Below, one piece after another: positions 17,317 through 25,875 of a DNA stretch of 64,000 bases; positions within the stretch are counted from its first letter, which is position 1; the number at the start of each line of letters is the position of its first letter. The notes under the pieces are model-generated. The model ran no database searches, was not told the DNA's origin, and saw only the letters and a program-made list of their open reading frames with translations. This stretch comes from JAWKXU01 sp020446465. Its GTDB lineage: Bacteria; Pseudomonadota; Alphaproteobacteria; Sphingomonadales; Sphingomonadaceae. Both the position numbers and the translations under genes were made by a program. Where the stretch lies: assembly GCA_041396845.1 (NCBI GenBank), contig JAWKXU010000003.1, positions 186,001-250,000 of the forward strand. The letters are read 5' to 3'.

Positions 17317-17897
17317 TCCTGGTTATCGACAATTATGACAGCTTCACCTGGAACCTCGTCCATTATCTGATGGAACTGGGCGCAGAGGTGGAGGTCGTTC
17401 GCAACGATGCGCTGACGGCTGCTCAGGCGCTGGATAGCGGCGCGCAAGGCTTCCTGCTTTCCCCCGGCCCCTGCACACCCAATGAGGCGGGAATCAGCCT
17501 TGATCTGGTGGGGGCCTGCGCTGACGCAGGAAAGCCACTGCTTGGCGTATGCCTTGGCCACCAGTCCATCGGCCAGTACTTTGGCGGCAGCGTGGTGCGC
17601 GGCGGTCTGATGCACGGCAAGACCAGCCCGGTGACGCATGATTCGACTGGCGTTTTTGCGGGTCTGCCTTCGCCTTTCATCGCCACGCGCTATCACAGCC
17701 TTGTGGTTGAAAACGTGCCTGACGTGCTGAAGGTCAATGCCACGGCGGACGATGCCCATGTGATGGGCTTCAGGCATGAAAGCCTGCCTATCCACGGCGT
17801 GCAATTCCATCCTGAAAGTATCGCGACGCAGAACGGCCATGCCCTGCTTGCCAACTTTGCGAGGATTTGCGGTATTTCAGTGAAAGAACCGGCATGA
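17313..17897 (+). CDS. trpG: Anthranilate / aminodeoxychorismate synthase component II (glutamine amidotransferase)
   Basis: A 194-residue class I glutamine amidotransferase starting MILVIDNYDSFTWNLVHYL. The nucleophile Cys is in GVCLGHQSIG and the His/Glu dyad in GVQFHPESI. It supplies ammonia to TrpE and perhaps also to a PabB-type enzyme, as single TrpG/PabA proteins often serve both. The ATG overlaps the DUF2233 stop by four bases, and the 3' end overlaps trpD by four. Confidence 0.95.
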   Translation: MILVIDNYDSFTWNLVHYLMELGAEVEVVRNDALTAAQALDSGAQGFLLSPGPCTPNEAGISLDLVGACADAGKPLLGVCLGHQSIGQYFGGSVVRGGLMHGKTSPVTHDSTGVFAGLPSPFIATRYHSLVVENVPDVLKVNATADDAHVMGFRHESLPIHGVQFHPESIATQNGHALLANFARICGISVKEPA

Positions 17898-18886
17898 AGG
17901 CCCTGCCCTCTGTCGATACCCCGCTGGACGCAGAAACCGCCCACGCATCCTTTGCTGCGATTCTGGACGGCACGGTGGCTGACGAAGAAATTGCCTCATT
18001 CCTTGTTGCCCTTACCGAACGGTGCGAGACTGCTAGCGAAATTGCCGGCGCAGCCCGTGCCATGCGCGAACGAATGATCCCCATATCAGCGCCCGACAAT
18101 GCCATCGACGTCTGTGGCACAGGGGGGGATGGCCATCACACGCTTAACGTATCGACAGCCGTCAGCATTGTGGTTGCTGCATGCGATGTTCCTGTCGCCA
18201 AGCATGGCAACCGCGCGGCCAGCAGCAAGGCAGGCGCCGCCGATACGCTGGAAGCGCTTGGCCTCAACCTTGATAGGGCGGCTGAAACGGCGGAACAAAC
18301 GCTTGCCGACATCGGCATCTGTTTCCTGTTTGCCGCCAAACACCACCCGTCGATGGGCAGGATCATGCCGATCCGCAAGGCTATTGGCCGGCGCACGATT
18401 TTCAATCTCATCGGCCCACTTGCCAATCCCGCCGGGGTCAAACGCCAGCTTGTCGGCATTGCCCGCCCCGACATGGTGCCCATCTATGCCGATGCAATCC
18501 GCATGTTGGGGACAGAACGCAGCTTCGTGATTTCGGGCGACGAAGGGCTGGACGAACTATCGCTGGCAGGTGGCAACGTGGTGGCCGATATTCAGCAAGG
18601 CAATGTGACCATGCATCGCGTGACGGCAGCCGACGCCGGGCTTTCCCCTGTGCCCATCGACGCTATCCGTGGCGGAGATCCGGCCTTTAACGCCAAGGCG
18701 CTGCGCGATCTTTTGATGGGTGCGCCTGGCCCATATCGCGATGCTGTCCTGTTCAATGCTGCGGGCGCGCTCATCGTTGCGGGCGAAGTGCAAAGCTGGC
18801 AGGACGGCGTCGAAGAGGCGGCAGAAGCAATCGATAAGGGCCTTGCCAATGCCTTGTTCAACTGCTGGATCGCGGCTTGTAAATGA
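17894..18886 (+). CDS. trpD: Anthranilate phosphoribosyltransferase
   Basis: 330 residues from MKALPSVDTPLDAE; the ATG overlaps the trpG stop by four bases. It transfers phosphoribose from PRPP to anthranilate. The PRPP/anthranilate motifs DVCGTGGDG, KHGNRAASSKAGAAD and NLIGPLANPA are all present. It follows trpG as in most alphaproteobacterial trpGDC operons. Confidence 0.97.
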   Translation: MKALPSVDTPLDAETAHASFAAILDGTVADEEIASFLVALTERCETASEIAGAARAMRERMIPISAPDNAIDVCGTGGDGHHTLNVSTAVSIVVAACDVPVAKHGNRAASSKAGAADTLEALGLNLDRAAETAEQTLADIGICFLFAAKHHPSMGRIMPIRKAIGRRTIFNLIGPLANPAGVKRQLVGIARPDMVPIYADAIRMLGTERSFVISGDEGLDELSLAGGNVVADIQQGNVTMHRVTAADAGLSPVPIDAIRGGDPAFNAKALRDLLMGAPGPYRDAVLFNAAGALIVAGEVQSWQDGVEEAAEAIDKGLANALFNCWIAACK

Positions 18887-19671
18887 CCGACAAACTCACT
18901 GAAATCTGCAATACCAAGCGTGAGGAAGTGCGCGCTCGCAAAGCCGTTTCGAGCCTTGCCGACCTTGATGCTCGCGCCAGTGAACAAAGTGCGCCGCGCG
19001 GCTTCCGCAGGGCATTGGAAGACAAATCGGTAAACGGTTTTGCTCTTATCGCCGAAATCAAGAAAGCCAGCCCGTCCAAGGGGCTGATCCGTGCCGATTT
19101 CAACCCTGCCGATCATGCGCGGGCCTATGAATCGGGCGGTGCTGCCTGTCTTTCGGTTCTAACCGATGCGCCCTATTTCCAAGGCCATGAGGACTTTCTG
19201 ATCGCTGCCCGTGCTGCCTGCAACCTGCCCGTCCTTCGCAAGGATTTCATGGTTGATCCGTGGCAAGTCGCAGAGGCGCGCGCAATCGGCGCCGATGCCA
19301 TATTGATTATTGTTGCCGCGCTTGACGATGGCGCAATGGCCGAAATCGAAGCTGCTGCGATGGAACGCGGCATGGATGTTCTGGTTGAAGTCCACAACGA
19401 AGTGGAAATGGACCGTGCAAGCCGCCTGAAATCGCGCCTCATCGGGGTCAACAATCGCGATCTCAAACGCTTTGTGACTGATATTGCCGTTACCGAACGT
19501 CTTGCCCCTCTCGCACCCGATGGAACATTGCTGGTTAGCGAAAGCGGCATTGGCAGCCATACTGACCTGCAGCGCCTTTCGCACTGCGGTGCGCGTGCAT
19601 ATCTCGTCGGGGAGAGCCTGATGCGCCAGAGCGATGTCGCGGCAGCCACGCAGGAACTTCTCGGACTATGA
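18883..19671 (+). CDS. trpC: Indole-3-glycerol-phosphate synthase
   Basis: A 262-residue TIM-barrel enzyme that closes the indole ring of CdRP. The motif IAEIKKASPSKGLI supplies the catalytic Glu and Lys; LRKDFMVDPWQ, VEVH, GVNNRDLKRF and VSESGIG follow in order. It is monofunctional, without TrpF fused. The start overlaps trpD by ATGA and the end overlaps moaC by ATGA. TrpF, TrpB and TrpA are not in the window. Confidence 0.97.
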   Translation: MTDKLTEICNTKREEVRARKAVSSLADLDARASEQSAPRGFRRALEDKSVNGFALIAEIKKASPSKGLIRADFNPADHARAYESGGAACLSVLTDAPYFQGHEDFLIAARAACNLPVLRKDFMVDPWQVAEARAIGADAILIIVAALDDGAMAEIEAAAMERGMDVLVEVHNEVEMDRASRLKSRLIGVNNRDLKRFVTDIAVTERLAPLAPDGTLLVSESGIGSHTDLQRLSHCGARAYLVGESLMRQSDVAAATQELLGL

Positions 19672-20141
19672 ACAAGCTCACCCATCTCGATAATGAAGGC
19701 AACGCCCGGATGGTTGATGTCGGGGGGAAGGCAGAAACCGCACGGCGCGCTGTGGCTGGCGGGCGCATTCGCATGTCGGCAGAAGCTCTTGATGCCATCC
19801 GCGACGGCAACGCACCCAAAGGTGACGTGCTTGGCACTGCGCGCATTGCCGGGATCATGGCAGCCAAGAAAACAAGCGACCTGATCCCCATGTGCCACCC
19901 GCTTGCGCTGGACGCCGTGACTGTCGATTTCGCGTATGAAAATGACGCCATTGTGGTGACTGCAACAGCCTCCCTGACGGGCAAGACTGGCGTTGAAATG
20001 GAAGCGATAACAGCAGTATCAATCGCACTCCTTACAATTTATGACATGGCGAAGGCGCTGGACAAGGGAATGGTGATTTCCGATATACGCTTGCTGGCCA
20101 AGAGCGGTGGCAAGTCAGGCGAATGGAAAGCCCCGGCATGA
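19668..20141 (+). CDS. moaC: Cyclic pyranopterin monophosphate synthase
   Basis: A 157-residue MoaC that makes cyclic pyranopterin monophosphate, an early molybdenum-cofactor step. The signature motifs KKTSDLIPMCHPL and KTGVEMEA are intact, and the C-terminal segment ISDIRLLAKSGGKSG is typical. It overlaps trpC upstream and moeA downstream by four bases each, so cofactor synthesis is co-translated with the tryptophan genes. Confidence 0.97.
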   Translation: MNKLTHLDNEGNARMVDVGGKAETARRAVAGGRIRMSAEALDAIRDGNAPKGDVLGTARIAGIMAAKKTSDLIPMCHPLALDAVTVDFAYENDAIVVTATASLTGKTGVEMEAITAVSIALLTIYDMAKALDKGMVISDIRLLAKSGGKSGEWKAPA

Positions 20142-21337
20142 ACGCCGCGCTTCCCCTTGAGGAAGCACAAGCCCGCCTGCTTGCGATGGCGGAACCCTTG
20201 GCCGTCGAAACTCTTGCCGTGGCAGACGCACTGGGGCGCTATCTGGCCGATCCGCTTACAGCCCGGCGCACCCAGCCCCCTGCCGACCTTTCTGCGATGG
20301 ATGGCTATGCCCTGCGTCTGGACGATGGTGGTGGCCCGTGGAAAGTCGTGGGCGAAAGCGCGGCAGGGCACCCCTTTACAGGCCATGTGAACGCCGGGGA
20401 GGCTGTTCGTATTTCCACCGGCGCCCACGTTCCAGCGGGCACGGACGCCATCCTGTTGCAGGAAAATGCCCGGCGCGATGAAGAAACGCTTGAACTTAAT
20501 GGAGAAGGTCATCCCACCGCGCACCATATTCGGCGCGCGGGCTTCGATTTTGTAACAGGTGACACGCTCGCACCGGCGGGAAAGCTGCTTGATCCGGTCA
20601 TGGTCGCGCTTGCCATCGCAGCGGGAAACACCGCCCTTTCGGTCAGACGGCGAACACGCGTCACAATAATCGACAGCGGCGACGAACTTGCAACGGCCCC
20701 CGCAAATTGCGGTCCGCACCAGATACCGGCCAGTAATGGCCCGATGCTACAAGCGATGCTGGCAGCCTTGCCATGCGATGTGCAGCGCCTGGGGCCGGTG
20801 CCTGATCGCCTTGACGCCCTTGTCGATGCGCTGGAATGCGCCGCTGATGCTGACCTCATTGTCACCAGCGGCGGGGCGTCGGTGGGAGATCATGACCTTG
20901 TCCGCCCCGCGCTCGAACAGTGGGAGGCGGATATCGCCTTCTGGCGAGTCGCCATGAAGCCGGGCAAGCCATTGATGGTCGCTCGGAGAGGACAAACACT
21001 GGTTCTTGGCCTGCCGGGCAACCCCGTGTCATCTTATGTGACGGCGTGCCTGTTTCTCCTGCCGCTGGTGCGAAAACTGGCTGGCGCTACCGCTCCCTTG
21101 CCGACATTTCGCGAAGCTCCCGCAGGTGCCCTGCTCAAGCCCGGCGGGCCGCGCCTCGAATTTGTTCGAGGCCGGTGGGATGGCAGAACAATCACACCGC
21201 TTCCCGAACAGGACAGCAGCGCCCTCCTCTCGCTCTCGCGCGCAAATTGTCTGATCTTGCGCCCGGCACAGGCCCCCGCTGCCAGTATTGGAACACTTGT
21301 CTCGTTCTATCAGCTCGAAAATGGCTCTATTGCTTGA
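20138..21337 (+). CDS. moeA: Molybdopterin molybdenumtransferase
   Basis: 399 residues from MNAALPLEEAQARLLAMA; the ATG overlaps the moaC stop. It inserts molybdate into adenylated molybdopterin. MoeA motifs seen are SAMDGYAL, the central TSGGASVGDHD nucleotide-binding segment, and GLPGNPVSS. It ends the ppiD-trp-mo operon. Its last codons overlap the putative lexA promoter. Confidence 0.96.
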   Translation: MNAALPLEEAQARLLAMAEPLAVETLAVADALGRYLADPLTARRTQPPADLSAMDGYALRLDDGGGPWKVVGESAAGHPFTGHVNAGEAVRISTGAHVPAGTDAILLQENARRDEETLELNGEGHPTAHHIRRAGFDFVTGDTLAPAGKLLDPVMVALAIAAGNTALSVRRRTRVTIIDSGDELATAPANCGPHQIPASNGPMLQAMLAALPCDVQRLGPVPDRLDALVDALECAADADLIVTSGGASVGDHDLVRPALEQWEADIAFWRVAMKPGKPLMVARRGQTLVLGLPGNPVSSYVTACLFLLPLVRKLAGATAPLPTFREAPAGALLKPGGPRLEFVRGRWDGRTITPLPEQDSSALLSLSRANCLILRPAQAPAASIGTLVSFYQLENGSIA

Positions 21338-21376
21338 CTCGACAAGTTTTGTTGCATAATTGTTCCTTATTCGTTC
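21334..21376 (+). promoter_or_regulatory. lexA promoter with alphaproteobacterial SOS box
   Basis: A -35-like TTGACT (21334-21339) overlaps the moeA stop and is followed by CATAAT (21355-21360). Just downstream is GTTC-CTTATTC-GTTC (21362-21376), an exact match to the alphaproteobacterial LexA operator GTTC-N7-GTTC. The position over the transcription start is right for LexA autorepression. Confidence 0.8.
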
Positions 21377-21461
21377 ACGAGGTGAGCCGTTACGATACGC
21401 GCTGGCAACGACGATAAATTGCCTTTGACGCGCTCGCCTGTCGAATTGAGGAGCCATTGCC

Positions 21462-22163
21462 ATGCTGACTGCCAAGCAGCACGAACTGATCCGTTTTATT
21501 CAGGCCCGTCTCGAAGAAACCGGAATTTCCCCATCGTTCGAAGAAATGAAAGATGCGCTGGATCTGAAATCAAAATCCGGCGTGCATCGGCTGATCTCTG
21601 CTCTGGAAGAACGCGGTTTTATCCGACGTCTGCCCAATCGTGCGCGGGCGCTGGAAGTGTTGCGGCAACCGGACGATGTTACTGCATCGGCAGTCCGTGC
21701 GCCTGCCCCGGTCAGCGCGGCCAATGACATCATCAGCCAGGCAACAACTGCTCCCAAATCTGCTCCGCAACCAGCCAATGACGTGATCGAGGTGCCGTTG
21801 CATGGACGCATTGCTGCTGGCGTTCCGATTGAGGCGCTGGAAGGGCAATCAACCTTGCCTGTGCCCGCTGCTCTGCTTGGTTCGGGTGAACACTACGCTC
21901 TTGAGGTGTCGGGCGATTCGATGGTCGATGCCGGTATTCTCGACGGAGATTTTGCGCTTGTGAAGCGCACGAATACCGCGCGCGATGGGGAAATCGTTGT
22001 GGCGCTGGTCCGCAATGAGGAAGCAACTCTCAAATACTTGCGGCGTGAAGGCGGAAAAGTCCGGCTCGATCCGGCCAACGGCGCTTACGAACCGCAGATT
22101 TACGAACCGGGCGAAGTGGAAGTTCAGGGTAAGCTCGCAGGTCTTTTGCGTCGTTACCACTGA
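21462..22163 (+). CDS. lexA: SOS response repressor LexA
   Basis: A 233-residue repressor-protease with a GAGGAG site before the ATG. The N-terminal winged helix (1-70) has SPSFEEMKDALDLKSKSGVH. The C-terminal protease has the Ala-Gly scissile bond in IAAGVP, the catalytic Ser in GDSMVDAGI and the catalytic Lys in EATLKYL. A ~45-residue Ala/Pro linker joins them. The GTTC-N7-GTTC box upstream indicates autoregulation. Confidence 0.98.
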   Translation: MLTAKQHELIRFIQARLEETGISPSFEEMKDALDLKSKSGVHRLISALEERGFIRRLPNRARALEVLRQPDDVTASAVRAPAPVSAANDIISQATTAPKSAPQPANDVIEVPLHGRIAAGVPIEALEGQSTLPVPAALLGSGEHYALEVSGDSMVDAGILDGDFALVKRTNTARDGEIVVALVRNEEATLKYLRREGGKVRLDPANGAYEPQIYEPGEVEVQGKLAGLLRRYH

Positions 22164-22196
22164 TACACACAGGCGGCTCTGTTGTTGACCGGGAGA

Positions 22197-24395
22197 TCAG
22201 CTTCCGTTTCCACCGCGCCACCAGCCATGATGGCCTTCTTGCTGCGCGACAGTGCGGATTCGCAATGGGTCGAGCGAAAGGGCTATACCACCTGTTCGGG
22301 AAAGCAATCTTCGGTCTGCCTTGAGCCATCGCGGTCGGCAACTTTCCGGCAAGCGCCGGTCAGCCACGACGATATCGGCGCGCTGACAGGCGGCATTTAA
22401 CGCCCGCTCGGTCACCAGATCGCGACTGCGGGCCATCAGTACTGTCCATTGCCGATCCCGACCCGCAATCTGAACAGTGCAGAAATCCGCGCTACATCGT
22501 GCGCCCGGCCACTGATCGATTGCAATGGCATTCGCCTTCACGCCCGAAAGCTCAGCCAAGTTGTCCCTCACATAGTCACTGCGACTTTGCCGCAGGAGAT
22601 AAAGGCGGCTAGCGCTGCCATCCAATGACTGTCCGACCAGTCCAACGTGACGCCCGTCGGCTGTAACAAGTATCTGCGGCTGAGGTGCAGCAATTGCGAT
22701 CAGTGTCCCAACTGCCACTGGCACCAACCCCGCGAGGCGAACAGAACCGCGCCACAAGGCAAGCCAGAGAGAACCTCCCACGCACAATGCAAAAGCCAAA
22801 ACAGACATATAGCCCAAATGATTGACGGCACCGGGCTGGGTCGCTGTGGTATGGGCAATCCACAACAAGAGATCGAGCGATTTGCCCACGAGCCACCAGG
22901 CAGGCGCGCCCAGTCCGAAGCCATCCAGCAACAGCGCAATCGCGATAAGCGGCATCGACACAAATGTCGTCAGCGGAATGGCGACGACATTTGCGAGCGC
23001 TCCGTAAACGCCTGCGCGGTGAAAGTGGAACAGCACAATCGGCATAAGTGCAAGTTCGATCACCACCCCCGTCAGCAACAGCATGACCGCACGGCGCCCG
23101 GTGCGTTGCCACCATGTCTCATCACGATCCGCCAGAAAGGCGCGAACCGGCGCAGCACTATGCAAGGCGATGATCGCGATAACGGCAGCAAAACTCATCT
23201 GGAAGCTCGGTCCGACAAGCGATTCCGGCCAGAGGAGAAGCACAAACAGTGCCGCCACACCGACCAGACGGAACGACAGCGGTTCACGCCCCAGCGCCAT
23301 CGCCAAAAGTACCAGAATCGCCGCCGCACAGGCTCTGACGGTTGGCACTTGCGCGCCAGTTAGCAGCGTATAACCAACACCCCCGACTGCGGCGAGCGCC
23401 GCCGCGACAACCGGCAAGCGTACGCGCAAGGCAAGCCACGGCCAGAAGGCAAGCAACCGCAATGCAATGAAATAAACCCCGGCAATGACTGCGCTCACAT
23501 GCAGTCCGCTGATCGAAAGCAAGTGCGTCAGTCCCGCATCACGCATCGCTTCTGCATCCGCCGTGGCAATGGCGCCTCTGTCGCCACTGGCAAAAGCCGC
23601 CGCAATAGTGCCAGAAGAGCCGGAAAGTTGCGCTCGCACATGGGCCGACAGACGCTGCTGTACTTGTGCAATGCCGCCCCACACTTCAGCGGGTTTCAGG
23701 ATGGATACGGGGCCTATAACGGAGCCGGTGGCAGCAAAGCCCTGAAACCAGGCCGCACGGGCAAAATTGTATGCGCCTGGCAGCATAGGCGGCGCTGGCG
23801 GCATCAGACGCACCTTTACCCGAATCACCGCACCCGTGGCGAGTTCAGGCGAATCCCATTTGTCAGGCAAATTGACCCGGATCTTCATCGGCATTGCATC
23901 ATCTGGGTTGCGAGTCGCCAGAATCAGACGAACCCGCTCTTGCGCTGGCTGTTCAACCCGTTCCAGCACCCGTGCATCGAACACCCCCATAACCGGATGC
24001 GCCAGAGGCGGTGTTCCGACCATGGCCGATCTTGCCCAAATGAGAGCAAGGCCAGCCACCGCTGCAATGCACATTGAGAGTATGGCAAGGCGAAGGTTGG
24101 CGCGGAACTGATTGTGCCGCCAACTGGCAAGGGCAATAATGGCGATCAGCCCTGTGCAAAAAACAAAGACAATCCACTGCACGGGGCCAGAAAGCGTGAA
24201 CCAGGCAGCAATTCCGGCTATGAATGCAACAATAAGCCAGGGCGCGCGATCTTGCCGCACCTCACCAAGGAATGCATCGCAATGGTTAAGTGCGCTGGAC
24301 AAATGCCACCAGTTTCGCCAATGCCGCTGCATTGCAGCATTCACGCTTCCCGTCTGTGCGGACAGGGGCACTGGCGATGCGTGGTGGCTGTTCAT
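22197..24395 (-). CDS. comEC: ComEC/Rec2 family DNA uptake channel protein
   Basis: 732 residues from MNSHHASPVPLSAQ. The start is chosen because an upstream extension would run into the divergent gltX. Hydrophobic helices near residues 50-120 are followed by an OB-like DUF4131 region. The competence domain contains LTHLLSISGLHVS and many helices. The C-terminal ~170 residues replace a full metallo-beta-lactamase domain and lack a clear HxHxDH motif. The family carries single-stranded DNA across the inner membrane during transformation. It converges with lexA. Confidence 0.93.
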   Translation of the reverse strand: MNSHHASPVPLSAQTGSVNAAMQRHWRNWWHLSSALNHCDAFLGEVRQDRAPWLIVAFIAGIAAWFTLSGPVQWIVFVFCTGLIAIIALASWRHNQFRANLRLAILSMCIAAVAGLALIWARSAMVGTPPLAHPVMGVFDARVLERVEQPAQERVRLILATRNPDDAMPMKIRVNLPDKWDSPELATGAVIRVKVRLMPPAPPMLPGAYNFARAAWFQGFAATGSVIGPVSILKPAEVWGGIAQVQQRLSAHVRAQLSGSSGTIAAAFASGDRGAIATADAEAMRDAGLTHLLSISGLHVSAVIAGVYFIALRLLAFWPWLALRVRLPVVAAALAAVGGVGYTLLTGAQVPTVRACAAAILVLLAMALGREPLSFRLVGVAALFVLLLWPESLVGPSFQMSFAAVIAIIALHSAAPVRAFLADRDETWWQRTGRRAVMLLLTGVVIELALMPIVLFHFHRAGVYGALANVVAIPLTTFVSMPLIAIALLLDGFGLGAPAWWLVGKSLDLLLWIAHTTATQPGAVNHLGYMSVLAFALCVGGSLWLALWRGSVRLAGLVPVAVGTLIAIAAPQPQILVTADGRHVGLVGQSLDGSASRLYLLRQSRSDYVRDNLAELSGVKANAIAIDQWPGARCSADFCTVQIAGRDRQWTVLMARSRDLVTERALNAACQRADIVVADRRLPESCRPRWLKADRRLLSRTGGIALSLDPLRIRTVAQQEGHHGWWRGGNGS

Positions 24396-24423
24396 GGGTC
24401 CATAGGAAAGGAAGAGACGGTCA

Positions 24424-25860
24424 ATGGCAAGTGCGCGGGATAACGGTGTTGTTACACGGTTTGCCCCATCGCCAACCGGCTTCCTCCATATTGGCGGCGC
24501 CCGCACAGCCCTGTTTAACTGGCTTTTTGCGCGTCATCATGGCGGAAAGGCGCTGCTCCGTATCGAAGATACAGACCGGGCACGCTCCACGCAGGAAGCT
24601 ATCGACGCAATTATAGACGGGCTGGACTGGCTCGGCCTGGATTGGGACGACACGCCGGTTTTCCAGTCGGAACGTGGATCACGCCATGTCGAAGTGGCAG
24701 AAATGCTGCTTGAACATGGCCATGCGTACCGCTGCTATGCAACGCAGGAAGAGCTGGAAGAAATGCGCGCGGCCCAGCGCGCAGCCAAGCAGCCATTGCG
24801 TTACGACGGTCGCTGGCGGCATCGCGACCCCTCCGAAGCGCCCGCTGGCACGCCTTTCGTCGTCCGTTTGAAGACGCCGGAAACCGGCGAGACGGTCATT
24901 GAGGATGCCGTGCAAGGGCGCGTTTCGGTTCAGAACAGCGAACTCGACGATTACATCATCCTGCGTTCGGACGGCACGCCCACATATATGCTCGCCGCCG
25001 TGGTGGATGATCACGACATGGGCTGCACCCACATCATCCGTGGTGACGACCACCTCAACAACGCCTTTCGCCAGTTGCCGATCATCCGCGCCATGAACGC
25101 GATCGAAGGTGGCTGGCCCGACCCTGTCTATGCCCACATTCCACTGATCCATGGTGCGGACGGGGCCAAACTTTCCAAACGACACGGCGCGCTTGGCGTC
25201 GAAGCCTATCGCGATGACATGGGCATTTTGCCCGAAGCGCTCAGCAATTACCTTCTCAGGCTCGGCTGGGGCTACGGTGATCGTGAGACAATTTCGCGCG
25301 AAGAAGCTATCGACCTGTTCGATCTGGCTGGGGTCGGCAAAAGCCCGAGCCGGTTCGACATGGCCAAGCTCCACCACATCAACGGACATTATATCCGCGA
25401 AGCCGATGACGCGCGACTTGCCTCGCTGGTTGCCGGACGAATCGGTCTGGCAGCGGATGTGGCTTTGCTGGAAAAGGCGATGCCCGGGCTGAAATCCAGG
25501 GCCAGGGATTTGATCGAACTGGCAGAAGGTGCTGCTTTCCTGTTCCTGCAACGCCCGCTGCAACTGACGGACAAGGCGCAGGGGCTTCTGGATGCGCAGG
25601 CGCGGGAGCGGCTGGCTCTCGTTTCAGCACGTTTCCACCAGGAAAATGACTGGACAAGCGATGCTTTGGAAGCCAGTCTCAAAGCAATGGCGGGGGAAAT
25701 GGGGCTTGGCCTCGGCAAACTTGCGCAGCCCCTCCGCGCCGCCCTGACGGGTCAGACGACTTCGCCAGGAATTTTCGATGTTTTGGTCTTGCTCGGGAGA
25801 GACGAAAGCCTTGCGCGGATTGACGCGCAGGCCTGCGTTTCGAGCGAAACCGGTAATTAG
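24424..25860 (+). CDS. gltX: Glutamate--tRNA ligase
   Basis: A 478-residue class I aminoacyl-tRNA synthetase. The HIGH-equivalent is FLHIGG in FAPSPTGFLHIGGARTALFN, and the KMSKS-equivalent is KLSKRHG (~residue 243). The length is that of bacterial GluRS; whether it also charges tRNA-Gln cannot be told here. It is divergent from comEC across 28 bases and 15 bases upstream of gltA. Confidence 0.97.
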   Translation: MASARDNGVVTRFAPSPTGFLHIGGARTALFNWLFARHHGGKALLRIEDTDRARSTQEAIDAIIDGLDWLGLDWDDTPVFQSERGSRHVEVAEMLLEHGHAYRCYATQEELEEMRAAQRAAKQPLRYDGRWRHRDPSEAPAGTPFVVRLKTPETGETVIEDAVQGRVSVQNSELDDYIILRSDGTPTYMLAAVVDDHDMGCTHIIRGDDHLNNAFRQLPIIRAMNAIEGGWPDPVYAHIPLIHGADGAKLSKRHGALGVEAYRDDMGILPEALSNYLLRLGWGYGDRETISREEAIDLFDLAGVGKSPSRFDMAKLHHINGHYIREADDARLASLVAGRIGLAADVALLEKAMPGLKSRARDLIELAEGAAFLFLQRPLQLTDKAQGLLDAQARERLALVSARFHQENDWTSDALEASLKAMAGEMGLGLGKLAQPLRAALTGQTTSPGIFDVLVLLGRDESLARIDAQACVSSETGN

Positions 25861-25875
25861 TAAGGAGATCGACAG

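Noticed and set aside
22197..22700. Metallo-beta-lactamase domain at the ComEC C-terminus
   Set aside because: No HxHxDH zinc motif can be read, so it was not annotated as an active nuclease domain.
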